From an uncultured beta proteobacterium (GTDB taxonomy: Bacteria; Pseudomonadota; Gammaproteobacteria; Burkholderiales; Burkholderiaceae): DNA of 43,418 bases. Shown here piece after piece: positions 22,531 through 32,127 of this stretch. Position numbers and translations under genes: made by a program. The stretch spans positions 1-43,418 of the forward strand of contig CAIMOW010000160.1 in assembly GCA_903843235.1 (NCBI GenBank), read 5' to 3'. Numbering within the stretch: the stretch's first letter is position 1; each line of letters starts with the position of its first letter. The notes under the pieces are model-generated. The model saw nothing but the letters and a program-made list of their open reading frames with translations. It made no database searches and had not been told where the DNA came from.

Positions 22531-22950
22531 TTAATACAAGCCGAATAATTTGAGGCCAACCACAGCGGTCAGCGCCACGCCAATACAGAAAACAATGACT
22601 GCCGAGCGATTCGCCTCATTCCTCTCAACACCGATTTCTAAATCGAGTAAGAGATAACGAATGCCTGCGCAAAAATGGTGCAAGAAACACCAAATTAAAC
22701 CGAGGCAAATAATTTTGACTAAAACATTACCAGTGATAGCCTGGAAATTTTGATAGCTCAACTCAGAGGCAAGGCTCAGGTCGAAGATATAAAGAATGAA
22801 CGGCAACATCAGAAACAAGACTGCCCCACTGATGCGATGAAGGATGGAAACTTTACCCGCCCAAGGAAGGCGGTACTTAGTTAGCTGGGCGAGACCAATA
22901 TTTCGGTAAACCGGTTTGGCGCTCTTTACTTCCTGATTTGCATCAACCAT
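22531..22950 (-). CDS. sdhC: Succinate dehydrogenase cytochrome b556 subunit
   Basis: KVSILHRISGAVLFLMLPF, HHFCAGIRYLLLDLEIG (haem His region), three TM helices. Confidence 0.95.
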   Translation of the reverse strand: MVDANQEVKSAKPVYRNIGLAQLTKYRLPWAGKVSILHRISGAVLFLMLPFILYIFDLSLASELSYQNFQAITGNVLVKIICLGLIWCFLHHFCAGIRYLLLDLEIGVERNEANRSAVIVFCIGVALTAVVGLKLFGLY

Positions 22951-23083
22951 ATGTAATCTCTATCGTGAGTTGGAGGTTCTTTGGTACTTTGTTGTATCGC
23001 AACATATTCTATTGGAAACCTTAGGGCTAGTGGGGATTTTTTGGTTTTATAAGGGTCTAAATACTGGTTTTTACCGATATAGA

Positions 23084-23821
23084 TCAATTCAATTTGTTCA
23101 CATAGTGCTGTTGTGAAGTGTCGTACCTTGCTCGCCGAACTTCTACTGGTTTATTCCCGTAGGTGAATGCAACTCGATCTACCAACAATAGCGCATGACC
23201 AAGTGGAAGATCCAAATACTTCGCCAACGCTTGATCAGCATTGATTGCTTTAATCTGCTCTTCAGCTCTAACCATATGAATGCCGTACAGACTTTCGTAA
23301 AACGCATACATGGGACCTGACCAGGCATTGAGCTTTTCTAGAGTCAAACCCTTAAATCGGGAAGCTGAGAGCCAAATCTCTTCAAAAACAATGGCTTTGC
23401 CGTTAAAGCTCTGTATTCGGTCAATTTGGATCACGGGGTCACCTGCTTTTAATTTAAGCAAATGAGCGATAGGCGCCGCGGATTCCAGCGGCACGAAAGC
23501 CAAAAAACGATTCACTAGGTGGAATTTTTCACCCGAATCAGGCTCTAACCTCAAAAAACGGTATTGCCAGTCATCGCCTTGGTGGGTGGCTACGTATGTG
23601 CCTTTACCTTGTCTGCGTACTAAAAGGTTTTCAGCTGCCAACTCATCAATGGCCTTGCGAACCGTGCCTTGACTCACTAAATATCGGGCTGCTAGCTCCA
23701 TTTCACTAGGGATGGAAGAACCAGGAAGCCACTCTGCTGCTTGCAAGCTCGCCAAAATCATTGCCTTTATCTGTTGATATAGGGGGCTAAATGAGGCTGA
23801 CGGCAAAGAAGGAATCGACAA
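23084..23821 (-). CDS. GntR family transcriptional regulator, HutC/UTRA subfamily (TTG start)
   Basis: N-terminal wHTH SEMELAARYLVSQGTVRKAIDELAAENLLVRRQGKGTYV plus UTRA-like effector domain. An in-frame stop lies upstream of the TTG. Confidence 0.9.
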   Translation of the reverse strand: MSIPSLPSASFSPLYQQIKAMILASLQAAEWLPGSSIPSEMELAARYLVSQGTVRKAIDELAAENLLVRRQGKGTYVATHQGDDWQYRFLRLEPDSGEKFHLVNRFLAFVPLESAAPIAHLLKLKAGDPVIQIDRIQSFNGKAIVFEEIWLSASRFKGLTLEKLNAWSGPMYAFYESLYGIHMVRAEEQIKAINADQALAKYLDLPLGHALLLVDRVAFTYGNKPVEVRRARYDTSQQHYVNKLN

Positions 23822-23865
23822 ATTAACCCCAGAGCTAGTTCAATTGGCTAAAATCAAAGTATTCA

Positions 23866-23885
23866 CCTGTCTTATACAAGACAGG
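23866..23885. promoter_or_regulatory. Candidate GntR/HutC-type operator between the gntR gene and mdh
   Basis: CCTGTCTT-ATAC-AAGACAGG: 8 bp perfect arms around a TA-rich centre, in the divergent intergenic region. Confidence 0.6.
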
Positions 23886-23972
23886 AATCACAGTGTAAAT
23901 GGAAAATCCACCCACTTGAATGGATAATAGAAAAGTTTTCATTAATTAACCTCACTCTGGAGTTATTAGTAA

Positions 23973-24962
23973 ATGGCAAAAGCCCCAATGCGTGTCGCCG
24001 TAACCGGTGCAGCCGGTCAAATCGGATATTCCCTACTATTCCGTATCGCCAATGGCGACCTCTTGGGCAAAGATCAGCCCGTGATTCTTCAGTTATTAGA
24101 GATCCCAGATGAGAAAGCGCAAAAAGCCTTAACCGGCGTAATGATGGAATTGCAAGATTGTGCATTTCCACTTTTAGCGGGTATGAGCGCGCATTCAGAT
24201 CCAATGACAGCATTTAAAGATATCGATGTAGCCCTGTTAGTTGGCGCACGTCCACGTGGCCCAGGTATGGAGCGCAAAGATTTGCTTTCCGCTAACGCAC
24301 AAATCTTTACTGCACAAGGTAAAGCTTTGAACGCAGTTGCTAAACGCACTGTAAAAGTATTGGTTGTTGGCAACCCAGCCAATACCAACGCTTACATCGC
24401 CATGAAATCTGCTCCAGATTTGCCAGCAAAGAACTTTACTGCAATGTTGCGCCTTGATCACAACCGCGCACTCTCACAATTGGCTAACAAGCTGAATAAG
24501 CCAGTTGCTGATATAGAGAAGTTGGTTGTTTGGGGTAACCACAGCCCAACGATGTACCCTGACTATCGCTTTGCCACTATTGATGGTAAGTCCGTAAAAG
24601 ACAGCATCAATGATGCCGCTTGGAATAAAGACACCTTTATCCCTACCGTTGGTAAGCGTGGTGCAGCGATCATCGAAGCGCGCGGCCTTTCATCTGCAGC
24701 TTCTGCAGCCAATGCTGCAATCGATCACATACATGATTGGGTGCTTGGCACGAACGGCAAATGGGTCACTATGGGCATCCCTTCTAAAGGCGAATACGGC
24801 ATTCCAGCTGAAGTGATTTATGGCTACCCAGTAGTTTGCGAAAACGGCGAATACAAAATGGTTGAAGGTCTGGAAATTGATGAGTTCTCACGTGAGCGCA
24901 TGAATCACACTCTCAATGAACTTTTAGAAGAACAAGAAGGCGTTAAACATTTACTCTCATAA
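23973..24962 (+). CDS. mdh: Malate dehydrogenase
   Basis: [65 protein letters not shown]. Confidence 0.97.
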   Translation: MAKAPMRVAVTGAAGQIGYSLLFRIANGDLLGKDQPVILQLLEIPDEKAQKALTGVMMELQDCAFPLLAGMSAHSDPMTAFKDIDVALLVGARPRGPGMERKDLLSANAQIFTAQGKALNAVAKRTVKVLVVGNPANTNAYIAMKSAPDLPAKNFTAMLRLDHNRALSQLANKLNKPVADIEKLVVWGNHSPTMYPDYRFATIDGKSVKDSINDAAWNKDTFIPTVGKRGAAIIEARGLSSAASAANAAIDHIHDWVLGTNGKWVTMGIPSKGEYGIPAEVIYGYPVVCENGEYKMVEGLEIDEFSRERMNHTLNELLEEQEGVKHLLS

Positions 24963-24972
24963 AGAAAGCCAT

Positions 24973-25344
24973 TTGATAATGAAACACACTCTCATCGGTA
25001 TTGGTCTTATATTGGCAGGCCTGGGCAGTGTTCACGCCGCCGAGGAAACAACTAGCTGGAGCTGTCAAGAAAGTCGCCAGTTCAAGACCTCAGGCACGAC
25101 TGAAAAAATTCAGCTCACCTGGGAGTCGAAATCCATTGAGATGAAGCGCGAGAATTCACTGCCTGGTAGCTTGCGTTACAAGAACACGACAACTGGTCAT
25201 GATCTTGTGGTGCTTGCAAACAAAGCAATGCTTTTCAATATCAAAACCGGTACTCGTCTTGCGGATTTCTGCCAAACAGCAGAAATGAAGACAGGAAAAC
25301 TGCCGCACTTGTTTGCAGGTACAGAGCCTTTTGTGCAACAGTAA
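24973..25344 (+). CDS. Small exported protein of unknown function; possible MliC-like lysozyme-inhibitor fold
   Basis: Signal peptide MKHTLIGIGLILAGLGSVHAAEE; two mature-region Cys; NSLPGSLRYKN...DLVVLANKAMLFNIKTGTRLADFC. Confidence 0.7.
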   Translation: MIMKHTLIGIGLILAGLGSVHAAEETTSWSCQESRQFKTSGTTEKIQLTWESKSIEMKRENSLPGSLRYKNTTTGHDLVVLANKAMLFNIKTGTRLADFCQTAEMKTGKLPHLFAGTEPFVQQ

Positions 25345-25362
25345 ATACAGTATTACCTTTGT

Positions 25363-25392
25363 AAAAAAGCCGAGAACTTCTCGGCTTTTTTA
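25363..25392 (+). terminator. Rho-independent terminator after the mdh-exported protein unit; A-tract on the other side may let it serve the convergent gene
   Basis: aaaaaaGCCGAGAACTTCTCGGCttttttatttt: GC-rich stem with flanking A6 and T6 tracts between convergent genes. Confidence 0.9.
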
Positions 25393-25424
25393 TTTTCTGA
25401 ATGTTCCAATGAGTTGAAACAGTA

Positions 25425-26636
25425 TTAATGAAATAGGGGTTGCTGAGTTGGCGCATCATCTGGCATCTCAGCATGCACCGCCTCACCAGAACGATCGGGA
25501 AATAATGGTGCGCCACAGTCATCGCACAACTCAGGATCAAACAACATTGCATGCCGGAATACATCCTCTACACCAGCATCATGCAAAGCATCACAAATTC
25601 TCTTGATGGGGCTCTCATCATCCGATACATCATTGAGCGCGTCGTTTGTAACGCTCTCGCGGTCATATAAAGGCCAAATCACGCCGTAAACAATTTCAGA
25701 TGAACCTTTCATACTGAAAGAAATCCGATATTCATCCGCCTGCTCTTCACCAAACGCACCGACTACACAAGATAGTCCGGCAGGCAAGATGCCCAAAGTA
25801 CTTTCTAAATAATTGACGGCTGCGCGAATGCTCAATGGCCGCACATGCTTATCGGCCAGACGACAGTTCGTGAAATACGCTTCAGGCAATAGGAGTTCGA
25901 ATTCACAGCCCGGGAGCAAAGAGCTCATAGGCTCCTGCATTGTGGTTTGCCAGCCAATCAAACTGACACCGCGCTCCTGTCTTGTTGGGGGCTCTGCCTG
26001 CCAGCGAAATAGCGGTGTACCGCTTGGTGCGGCGACGACGGCAATCACAAAACGGGGATCAGCTAAGACTGCAATCGTTTCAGACATATCGCGCAACTCT
26101 AACTTAACCTCTCCACCCCTTATAGCTGCGTTGGCCAAAGATTCAGTCAGTAGACGAGTCTGGCAATGAGAGTGTGGCATCTGATCAATACTATAGAGCC
26201 ATGGAATGATTGCCAAACGGGTATCTGTTGACACAATGGAGGTCTGTAATGCTACAGCAGTTGATTCAATAACACTCACGGGTAATGGACCAGATGGAAT
26301 TTGATAGCGCGTATGCGCAACGATCGGCATGGCTAACAAGAGTACATCCCACTGTTGATCATCGATTTCTAGCGTTAACGATTCAGCTAAAGTCTCAGCA
26401 ATATCTGCCAGTACTTCAAAGGCAACGGTATTAATCCGAAAAGTCTGGTCTAGGGCCGCATCAATCACGTTCTGATTTTGGCTTTTGAGCAATCGCATGA
26501 GTCGCGTATTTAAGCGCCCCTCCCAAAATCGGTCTTCAATATGACTACCAGAGGCGGCTAGTGAAATAGCATCAGCAACCAATCGCTCGACCTCCGGAGA
26601 GCTCCGTTGTGATGACTTAGTGCGATGAACGGCCAT
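25425..26636 (-). CDS. DUF2863-like protein of unknown function
   Basis: 403 aa ORF resembling the beta-proteobacterial DUF2863 family (recalled, not searched); C-terminal ELCDDCGAPLFPDRSGEAVHAEMPDD. Confidence 0.7.
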   Translation of the reverse strand: MAVHRTKSSQRSSPEVERLVADAISLAASGSHIEDRFWEGRLNTRLMRLLKSQNQNVIDAALDQTFRINTVAFEVLADIAETLAESLTLEIDDQQWDVLLLAMPIVAHTRYQIPSGPLPVSVIESTAVALQTSIVSTDTRLAIIPWLYSIDQMPHSHCQTRLLTESLANAAIRGGEVKLELRDMSETIAVLADPRFVIAVVAAPSGTPLFRWQAEPPTRQERGVSLIGWQTTMQEPMSSLLPGCEFELLLPEAYFTNCRLADKHVRPLSIRAAVNYLESTLGILPAGLSCVVGAFGEEQADEYRISFSMKGSSEIVYGVIWPLYDRESVTNDALNDVSDDESPIKRICDALHDAGVEDVFRHAMLFDPELCDDCGAPLFPDRSGEAVHAEMPDDAPTQQPLFH

Positions 26637-26638
26637 AG

Positions 26639-27415
26639 CTATTTTTTCTCCGCACGACGAAAAACGGGTTTACTAGGTGTTGAATCTGCTGCAAAATATT
26701 TGTACCCATTAAGATTAAAACCCTTTAAGTGCGTAGGATTTGTAATGCGATTCTCGACAACGTAACGGGCCATCAAGCCACGGGCACGCTTTGCGTAAAA
26801 AGAGATGATTTTGTACTTGCCATCCTTAGCATCCTGAAAAACCGGAGAAATCACTTCGCAATCTAAATCCTTAGGCTGTAAGACCTTAAAGTACTCCTCT
26901 GAAGCCAGATTGAGCAATATAGGGCGTTTTTGCTGATCTAAAATCTTTTGCAAAGACTTGGTAACCGTATCCCCCCAAAAGGCATATAAATCTTTTCCCT
27001 TGGGATTTTTAAAGCTAGTGCCCATCTCAAGGCGATAAGCTTGCATCAAATCCAAAGGCCGCAGAGCGCCGTAGAGACCAGACAAAATCCGAATATGGTC
27101 CTGTGCGAAGTCCAAGGCCTTGATATTGAGGGTCTTTACATCAAAGCCGTCATACACATCACCATCAAAGGCAAATATGGCAGGCTTACTATTGTCTTCA
27201 GTAAATTTCTTTGACCAGTCGCGATAACGGCCTACATTAAGAGCAGCCAACTGATCCGACAATCCCATCAGCTTTGCCACTTCTTGAGGAGAAAGCTTCT
27301 TGAGCTCGGCAATTAATTTGGCTGATTCTGAGGCGAAATCCGGCACGGTGGTGGACTTCACCTTGACAGGGGTTTTGTAGTCGAGAGATTTAGCAGGAGA
27401 AAGTACGATCAGCAT
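26639..27415 (-). CDS. yaaA: Peroxide stress protein YaaA
   Basis: [65 protein letters not shown]. Confidence 0.95.
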   Translation of the reverse strand: MLIVLSPAKSLDYKTPVKVKSTTVPDFASESAKLIAELKKLSPQEVAKLMGLSDQLAALNVGRYRDWSKKFTEDNSKPAIFAFDGDVYDGFDVKTLNIKALDFAQDHIRILSGLYGALRPLDLMQAYRLEMGTSFKNPKGKDLYAFWGDTVTKSLQKILDQQKRPILLNLASEEYFKVLQPKDLDCEVISPVFQDAKDGKYKIISFYAKRARGLMARYVVENRITNPTHLKGFNLNGYKYFAADSTPSKPVFRRAEKK

Positions 27416-27483
27416 GGCACAATTTAGTAATGTATCCCTCTCATTCTAGCGATTCCTCAGCCTTATTGCCCTAAACCCGATTA

Positions 27484-28686
27484 ATGACTCAAATGCCCTC
27501 TGTAAGCCCTTCTTTCCCTAGCCGACTGCCAATGGTAGGTACCACTGTGTTTACAGTGATGTCGGCATTAGCGGTTCAGCACAAAGCAATTAATTTGGGA
27601 CAAGGTTTTCCTGATTTTCCATGTGATCGAGATTTGATTGCCTATGTAAACCAAGCAATGTTGGACGATCACAATCAATACCCACCAATGATTGGTATTC
27701 CAGAATTGAGAAATAGCATATGCGACAAGATTCAACGCTTATATGGCTATGAATATGATGCTGATTCAGAAATCACTATTACCGCGGGTGGCACTCAAGG
27801 AATTTTGACTGCCGTAATGTCTTGTGTCTCACCTGGCGATGAAGTTGTCATCATTGAGCCCGCTTATGATTCCTATAGACCCTCTATAGATTTGGCTGGC
27901 GGAAAAGTCATTGCTGTTTCTTTAAAGGCTATTCGTGACGAACGAAATCAAGTTAGTTCATATGAAATTCCTTGGGATCAGTTAGAAAAAGTAATCAGTT
28001 CCAAAACACGCCTAATCATGATCAATACACCACATAATCCTACAGGGATGGTTTGGCAACGGTCAGATTTAGATAAGTTAGCGACGCTAGTTAAAAATAC
28101 TAACGCCCTTATTCTTAGCGATGAAGTCTATGAGCATATGGTCTACGACGGTGCACTGCATGAGAGCATTGCCAGACATCCAGAGCTTGTTAACAGGAGC
28201 TTTCTAATATCTAGCTTTGGAAAGACTTATCACGTTACCGGCTGGAAAGTCGGCTATGTAGCCGCACCAGCAGCACTCATGAAAGAGTTTCGCAAGGTAC
28301 ATCAATTTAATGTCTTCACGGTTAACACGCCAATGCAATACGGACTTGCCAAGTATTTGGACCAATCACAGCATTACCTCAATCTCCCCAATTTTTACCA
28401 AACTAAACGTGATTTTTTTAAATCTGGCTTAGAGAAAACTGGCTTCAAGTTACTACCCACCTCTGGAACGTATTTCCAATGTGTTGACTACACCAAAATT
28501 GAATCACCCCAGAGTAAATTAAACGAGGCTGATTTTTGCACATGGCTCACCACTGAAATTGGGGTTGCCGCTATTCCAGTTTCTGCCTTTTATTATTCAC
28601 CGGTTGAATCAGGTGTGGTTCGCTTTTGCTTTGCCAAGAAAGAGCAAACTCTCACCGATGCATTGCAACGTTTAGAGAGGCTTTAA
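27484..28686 (+). CDS. PLP-dependent aminotransferase, methionine aminotransferase (YbdL)-like
   Basis: INLGQGFPDFPCDRDLI, TAGGTQGILTAVM, NTPHNPTGMVW, SFGKTYHVTGWKVGY PLP lysine motif. Confidence 0.85.
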   Translation: MTQMPSVSPSFPSRLPMVGTTVFTVMSALAVQHKAINLGQGFPDFPCDRDLIAYVNQAMLDDHNQYPPMIGIPELRNSICDKIQRLYGYEYDADSEITITAGGTQGILTAVMSCVSPGDEVVIIEPAYDSYRPSIDLAGGKVIAVSLKAIRDERNQVSSYEIPWDQLEKVISSKTRLIMINTPHNPTGMVWQRSDLDKLATLVKNTNALILSDEVYEHMVYDGALHESIARHPELVNRSFLISSFGKTYHVTGWKVGYVAAPAALMKEFRKVHQFNVFTVNTPMQYGLAKYLDQSQHYLNLPNFYQTKRDFFKSGLEKTGFKLLPTSGTYFQCVDYTKIESPQSKLNEADFCTWLTTEIGVAAIPVSAFYYSPVESGVVRFCFAKKEQTLTDALQRLERL

Positions 28687-28698
28687 AAAGACAACATA

Positions 28699-29433
28699 AT
28701 GGCAATGAATAAGACAAAAAAAAATGTGATTGATGTATATAGCTGGCCAACACCGAATGGTCACAAAGTACACATCATGCTGGAAGAATGTGGTTATAGA
28801 CTTGGTCGCGACTGGATTGCTCATCCGGTTGATATAGGTGCTGGAGACCAGTTCAAAACCGAGTTTTTAGAGATCAGCCCCAATAACAAGATCCCAGCGA
28901 TAGTAGATCCAAATGGTCCAGACGGCAAACCCATCAGCATCTTTGAGTCTGGTGCCATCCTGCTGTATCTAGCAGGCAAAACTGGGAAATTTCTTCCAAA
29001 AACAACCCGGAAAAAATATGAAGTGCTTCAATGGCTCATGTTCCAGATGGGTGGATTGGGCCCCATGCTTGGGCAAAACCACCATTTCAGGCTCTATGCT
29101 CCTGAGAAAATTGAATATGCAGTCAATCGCTATACCAATGAAGCAAAGCGCTTGTATGGAGTGCTTGATACCCAATTAAAAGATAATGCTTATGTGGCAG
29201 GAAAAGAATATTCCATAGCTGATATTGCTATCTTTCCTTGGGCAAGAAATTGGAAAAATCAAGGAATTGATATTAATGAATATCCGAACTTCAAGCGATG
29301 GTTTGAAAAAGTTGGGGGGCGCCCTGCTGTAAAGCGTGGCGTTGAAGTATTAACTGCCTTACGTAAGCCCTTGCATGACGATAAAGCAAGAGAGCAATTA
29401 TTTGGCTCAACTCAGTATCAAAAAAGGAAATAG
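28699..29433 (+). CDS. Glutathione S-transferase (YghU/YfcG-like)
   Basis: WPTPNGHKVHIMLEE, NNKIPAIVDPNGPDGKPISIFESGAILLYLAGKTGKF, C-terminal helical domain YSIADIAIFPWARNW. Confidence 0.88.
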   Translation: MAMNKTKKNVIDVYSWPTPNGHKVHIMLEECGYRLGRDWIAHPVDIGAGDQFKTEFLEISPNNKIPAIVDPNGPDGKPISIFESGAILLYLAGKTGKFLPKTTRKKYEVLQWLMFQMGGLGPMLGQNHHFRLYAPEKIEYAVNRYTNEAKRLYGVLDTQLKDNAYVAGKEYSIADIAIFPWARNWKNQGIDINEYPNFKRWFEKVGGRPAVKRGVEVLTALRKPLHDDKAREQLFGSTQYQKRK

Positions 29434-29434
29434 C

Positions 29435-30289
29435 ATGCGCATTCAATCTGTTGGCGTTATTGGCGCAGGAACGATGGGCAATGGCATTGCACAAGTATGT
29501 GCAGTTGCTGGACTAGATGTCGTGATGGTCGATATTAACGATGCAGCAGTTGAGCGCGGCCTATCCCAAATCAGCAAAAGTCTTGATCGCCTAGTAAAAA
29601 AGGAAACCTTAACACCTGAAGCCAAAGAAGTTGCGCTCAAAAAAATCAAAGGCAGCACCTCTTATGCTGACTTCAAAGGTTTGGGCCTAGTCATAGAAGC
29701 TGCGACAGAAAACCAAGCAATTAAAGAAAAGATTTTGAAGCAAGTCGATGAGATTGTTGATAAAGACACGATCATCGCCACAAATACTTCATCACTTTCG
29801 ATTACCAAACTTGCTGCACTAGATTCAAATCCTGCACGCTTTATTGGGATGCATTTCTTTAACCCACCACCTTTAATGGCTTTGGTTGAAGTGATACGAG
29901 GCTTGCAAACCAATGATGCAACTCATGCTGCCATTATTGAGATGGCCAAACGCATTGGCAAGGAACCCATCACAGTGAAGAACTCGCCAGGGTTTGTCGT
30001 TAACCGCATACTATTGCCAATGATTAATGAGGCATTTTTTGTCTTATATGAAGGCTTAGCCAGCCCTGAAGATATCGATGCAGGGATGAAGCTGGGCTGC
30101 AATCAACCGATCGGCCCGCTAGCGCTTGCAGACTTGATTGGCTTAGATACTTGCCTAGCAGTGATGGAAGTGTATTTAGAGAACTTCAGTGACTCTAAAT
30201 ATCGCCCTTGCCCACTCCTTCGTGAAATGGTTGCCGCTGGATACTTGGGACGCAAGACTGGTCGCGGCGTTTACACCTACGATAAATAA
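29435..30289 (+). CDS. 3-hydroxybutyryl-CoA dehydrogenase / 3-hydroxyacyl-CoA dehydrogenase family
   Basis: MRIQSVGVIGAGTMGNGIAQVCA Rossmann start, GMHFFNPPPLMALVEVI, NSPGFVVNRILLPMINEA. Start reset from the track's 29375 to the ATG just after the GST stop. Confidence 0.93.
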   Translation: MRIQSVGVIGAGTMGNGIAQVCAVAGLDVVMVDINDAAVERGLSQISKSLDRLVKKETLTPEAKEVALKKIKGSTSYADFKGLGLVIEAATENQAIKEKILKQVDEIVDKDTIIATNTSSLSITKLAALDSNPARFIGMHFFNPPPLMALVEVIRGLQTNDATHAAIIEMAKRIGKEPITVKNSPGFVVNRILLPMINEAFFVLYEGLASPEDIDAGMKLGCNQPIGPLALADLIGLDTCLAVMEVYLENFSDSKYRPCPLLREMVAAGYLGRKTGRGVYTYDK

Positions 30290-30321
30290 TCCTTCACCCA
30301 ACTCTTACTTAGAAATTTTTT

Positions 30322-30801
30322 GTGAACCCTTTGTCACCACTAATACGTAAATTAGCCTACGCCGGCCTCATTCCCTTTATTGCATTAGCGCTCATGGTGC
30401 AATTGGCACCAACCCCCGTGAACTATCTGAGCGCGGAGTCTTTGGCTGGCTATGGCGCCATCATCACATCATTCATGGGTGCTATACATTGGGGAGCAAA
30501 TTTACATACTTTAGGTAAGCCACTGAGTGGCGATCGCTGGGTTGATAGAAATGCGTGGATCTGGGGCGTGATCCCTGCCATCGTTTCTTGGATCGCATTG
30601 CATATTTATATCCCTGTGGGCTTACTCATTCTTGCAGCCACCTTGGTAATTCAGCGCAATATCGATCAAAATACGTATGTGTATTATTTTGAGAATGACG
30701 AGGCACGACTAGCGTTTATGAAAATGCGCCAGCATCTGAGCACTGTTGCAGTAGCTTGCTTGATTTGGGCAGCCCTAGTCATTCTTTTTATCCAGGCGTA
30801 A
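30322..30801 (+). CDS. DUF3429-like integral membrane protein (GTG start)
   Basis: Several TM helices; YGAIITSFMGAIHWGANLH motif I associate with DUF3429. Confidence 0.75.
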   Translation: MNPLSPLIRKLAYAGLIPFIALALMVQLAPTPVNYLSAESLAGYGAIITSFMGAIHWGANLHTLGKPLSGDRWVDRNAWIWGVIPAIVSWIALHIYIPVGLLILAATLVIQRNIDQNTYVYYFENDEARLAFMKMRQHLSTVAVACLIWAALVILFIQA

Positions 30802-30813
30802 TTCATCTTAGCG

Positions 30814-32127
30814 ATGTCCAGCTTGTTTGATAGCACACCACCGCCACCTCTAGCAGAGGCTTTGCGTCCAAAAACGATTGAAGAAGTAATTGGACAGACC
30901 CATTTATTAGCATCTGGGAAGCCCCTCAACTTAGCCTTTGGCTCAGGCCAGCCTCACTCGATGATTTTGTGGGGGCCTCCAGGTGTTGGCAAAACAACGC
31001 TAGCCCGTTTATCTGCCAAAGCCTTTGATCGTGATTTCATTGCCATCTCAGCGGTTTTGGCTGGCGTCAAAGAGATTCGCGATGCGATTGAACAAGCGCA
31101 GCAAAATATGGCTCAGTATGGTCGCCAGACAATCTTGTTTGTGGATGAGATCCACCGCTTTAACAAAAGCCAACAAGATGCTTTGCTACCTCATGTGGAG
31201 TCAGGTCTCTTTACCTTTATTGGCGCTACCACTGAAAATCCTTCATTTGAAGTCAACTCGGCCCTGCTGTCACGTGCACAGGTATACGTATTAAAGTCAC
31301 TCAGTTCTGAAGAATTAAGACGGCTATTTGACCGAGCACATCAGCATGCTATGCCCACTATTGAATTTGATACCGCCGCAATTGATAGCCTTATCACCAA
31401 TGCAGATGGTGATGCTCGCCGCCTACTAAACTTAGTTGAGCAAATAGCCAATGCACTTTCTGGAATGGGCACCTCGATCACAAGGATCGACCAGGCATTC
31501 ATTGAAAATGCGCTAACGGTTCATGCAAGACGTTTTGATAAAGGTGGTGATCAGTTTTACGATCAGATTTCTGCACTCCATAAATCAGTACGAGGCTCCA
31601 ATCCTGATGCAGCCCTTTATTGGTTCTGCAGAATGCTCGATGGTGGTGCTGACCCGCGTTATTTGGCCCGACGCATTATTCGTATGGCATGGGAAGACAT
31701 TGGTTTAGCAGATCCAAGAGCAATTCAACTGGCGAATGATGCGGCTCAAACCTATGAACGGCTGGGCTCCCCCGAAGGTGAGCTTGCACTCGGACAAGTC
31801 GTGATCTATTTAGCCGTCGCATCAAAAAGCAATGCTAGTTACATGGCCTTCAACGCGGCTCGTGCTTATGTTGCAAATGATCAAAGTAAACTGGTTCCTA
31901 ATCATTTGCGTAATGCCCCTACTAAGCTAATGAAAGAGATGGGTCATGGAAAAGAGTATCGCTATGCCCATGATGAAGCGCACGGCTATGCGGCTGGCGA
32001 AAGCTATCTACCTGAAGGTATGATTGAGCCGCATTGGTATCAACCGGTTGAACGTGGACTAGAAACACAGATTGTAGAGAAGATGGCTTTCTTAAGAAAG
32101 TTAGATCTAGAGGCTAAGAAAAAATGA
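30814..32127 (+). CDS. rarA: Replication-associated recombination protein A (MgsA/RarA AAA+ ATPase)
   Basis: [20 protein letters not shown], Walker [52 protein letters not shown]. Confidence 0.96.
   Translation: MSSLFDSTPPPPLAEALRPKTIEEVIGQTHLLASGKPLNLAFGSGQPHSMILWGPPGVGKTTLARLSAKAFDRDFIAISAVLAGVKEIRDAIEQAQQNMAQYGRQTILFVDEIHRFNKSQQDALLPHVESGLFTFIGATTENPSFEVNSALLSRAQVYVLKSLSSEELRRLFDRAHQHAMPTIEFDTAAIDSLITNADGDARRLLNLVEQIANALSGMGTSITRIDQAFIENALTVHARRFDKGGDQFYDQISALHKSVRGSNPDAALYWFCRMLDGGADPRYLARRIIRMAWEDIGLADPRAIQLANDAAQTYERLGSPEGELALGQVVIYLAVASKSNASYMAFNAARAYVANDQSKLVPNHLRNAPTKLMKEMGHGKEYRYAHDEAHGYAAGESYLPEGMIEPHWYQPVERGLETQIVEKMAFLRKLDLEAKKK

Noticed and set aside
29375-29434. 20 aa N-terminal extension of the hbd-like ORF in the ORF track
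   Set aside because: It overlaps the end of the GST gene; the canonical Rossmann start MRIQSVGVIGAGTMG begins at 29435, directly after the GST stop.
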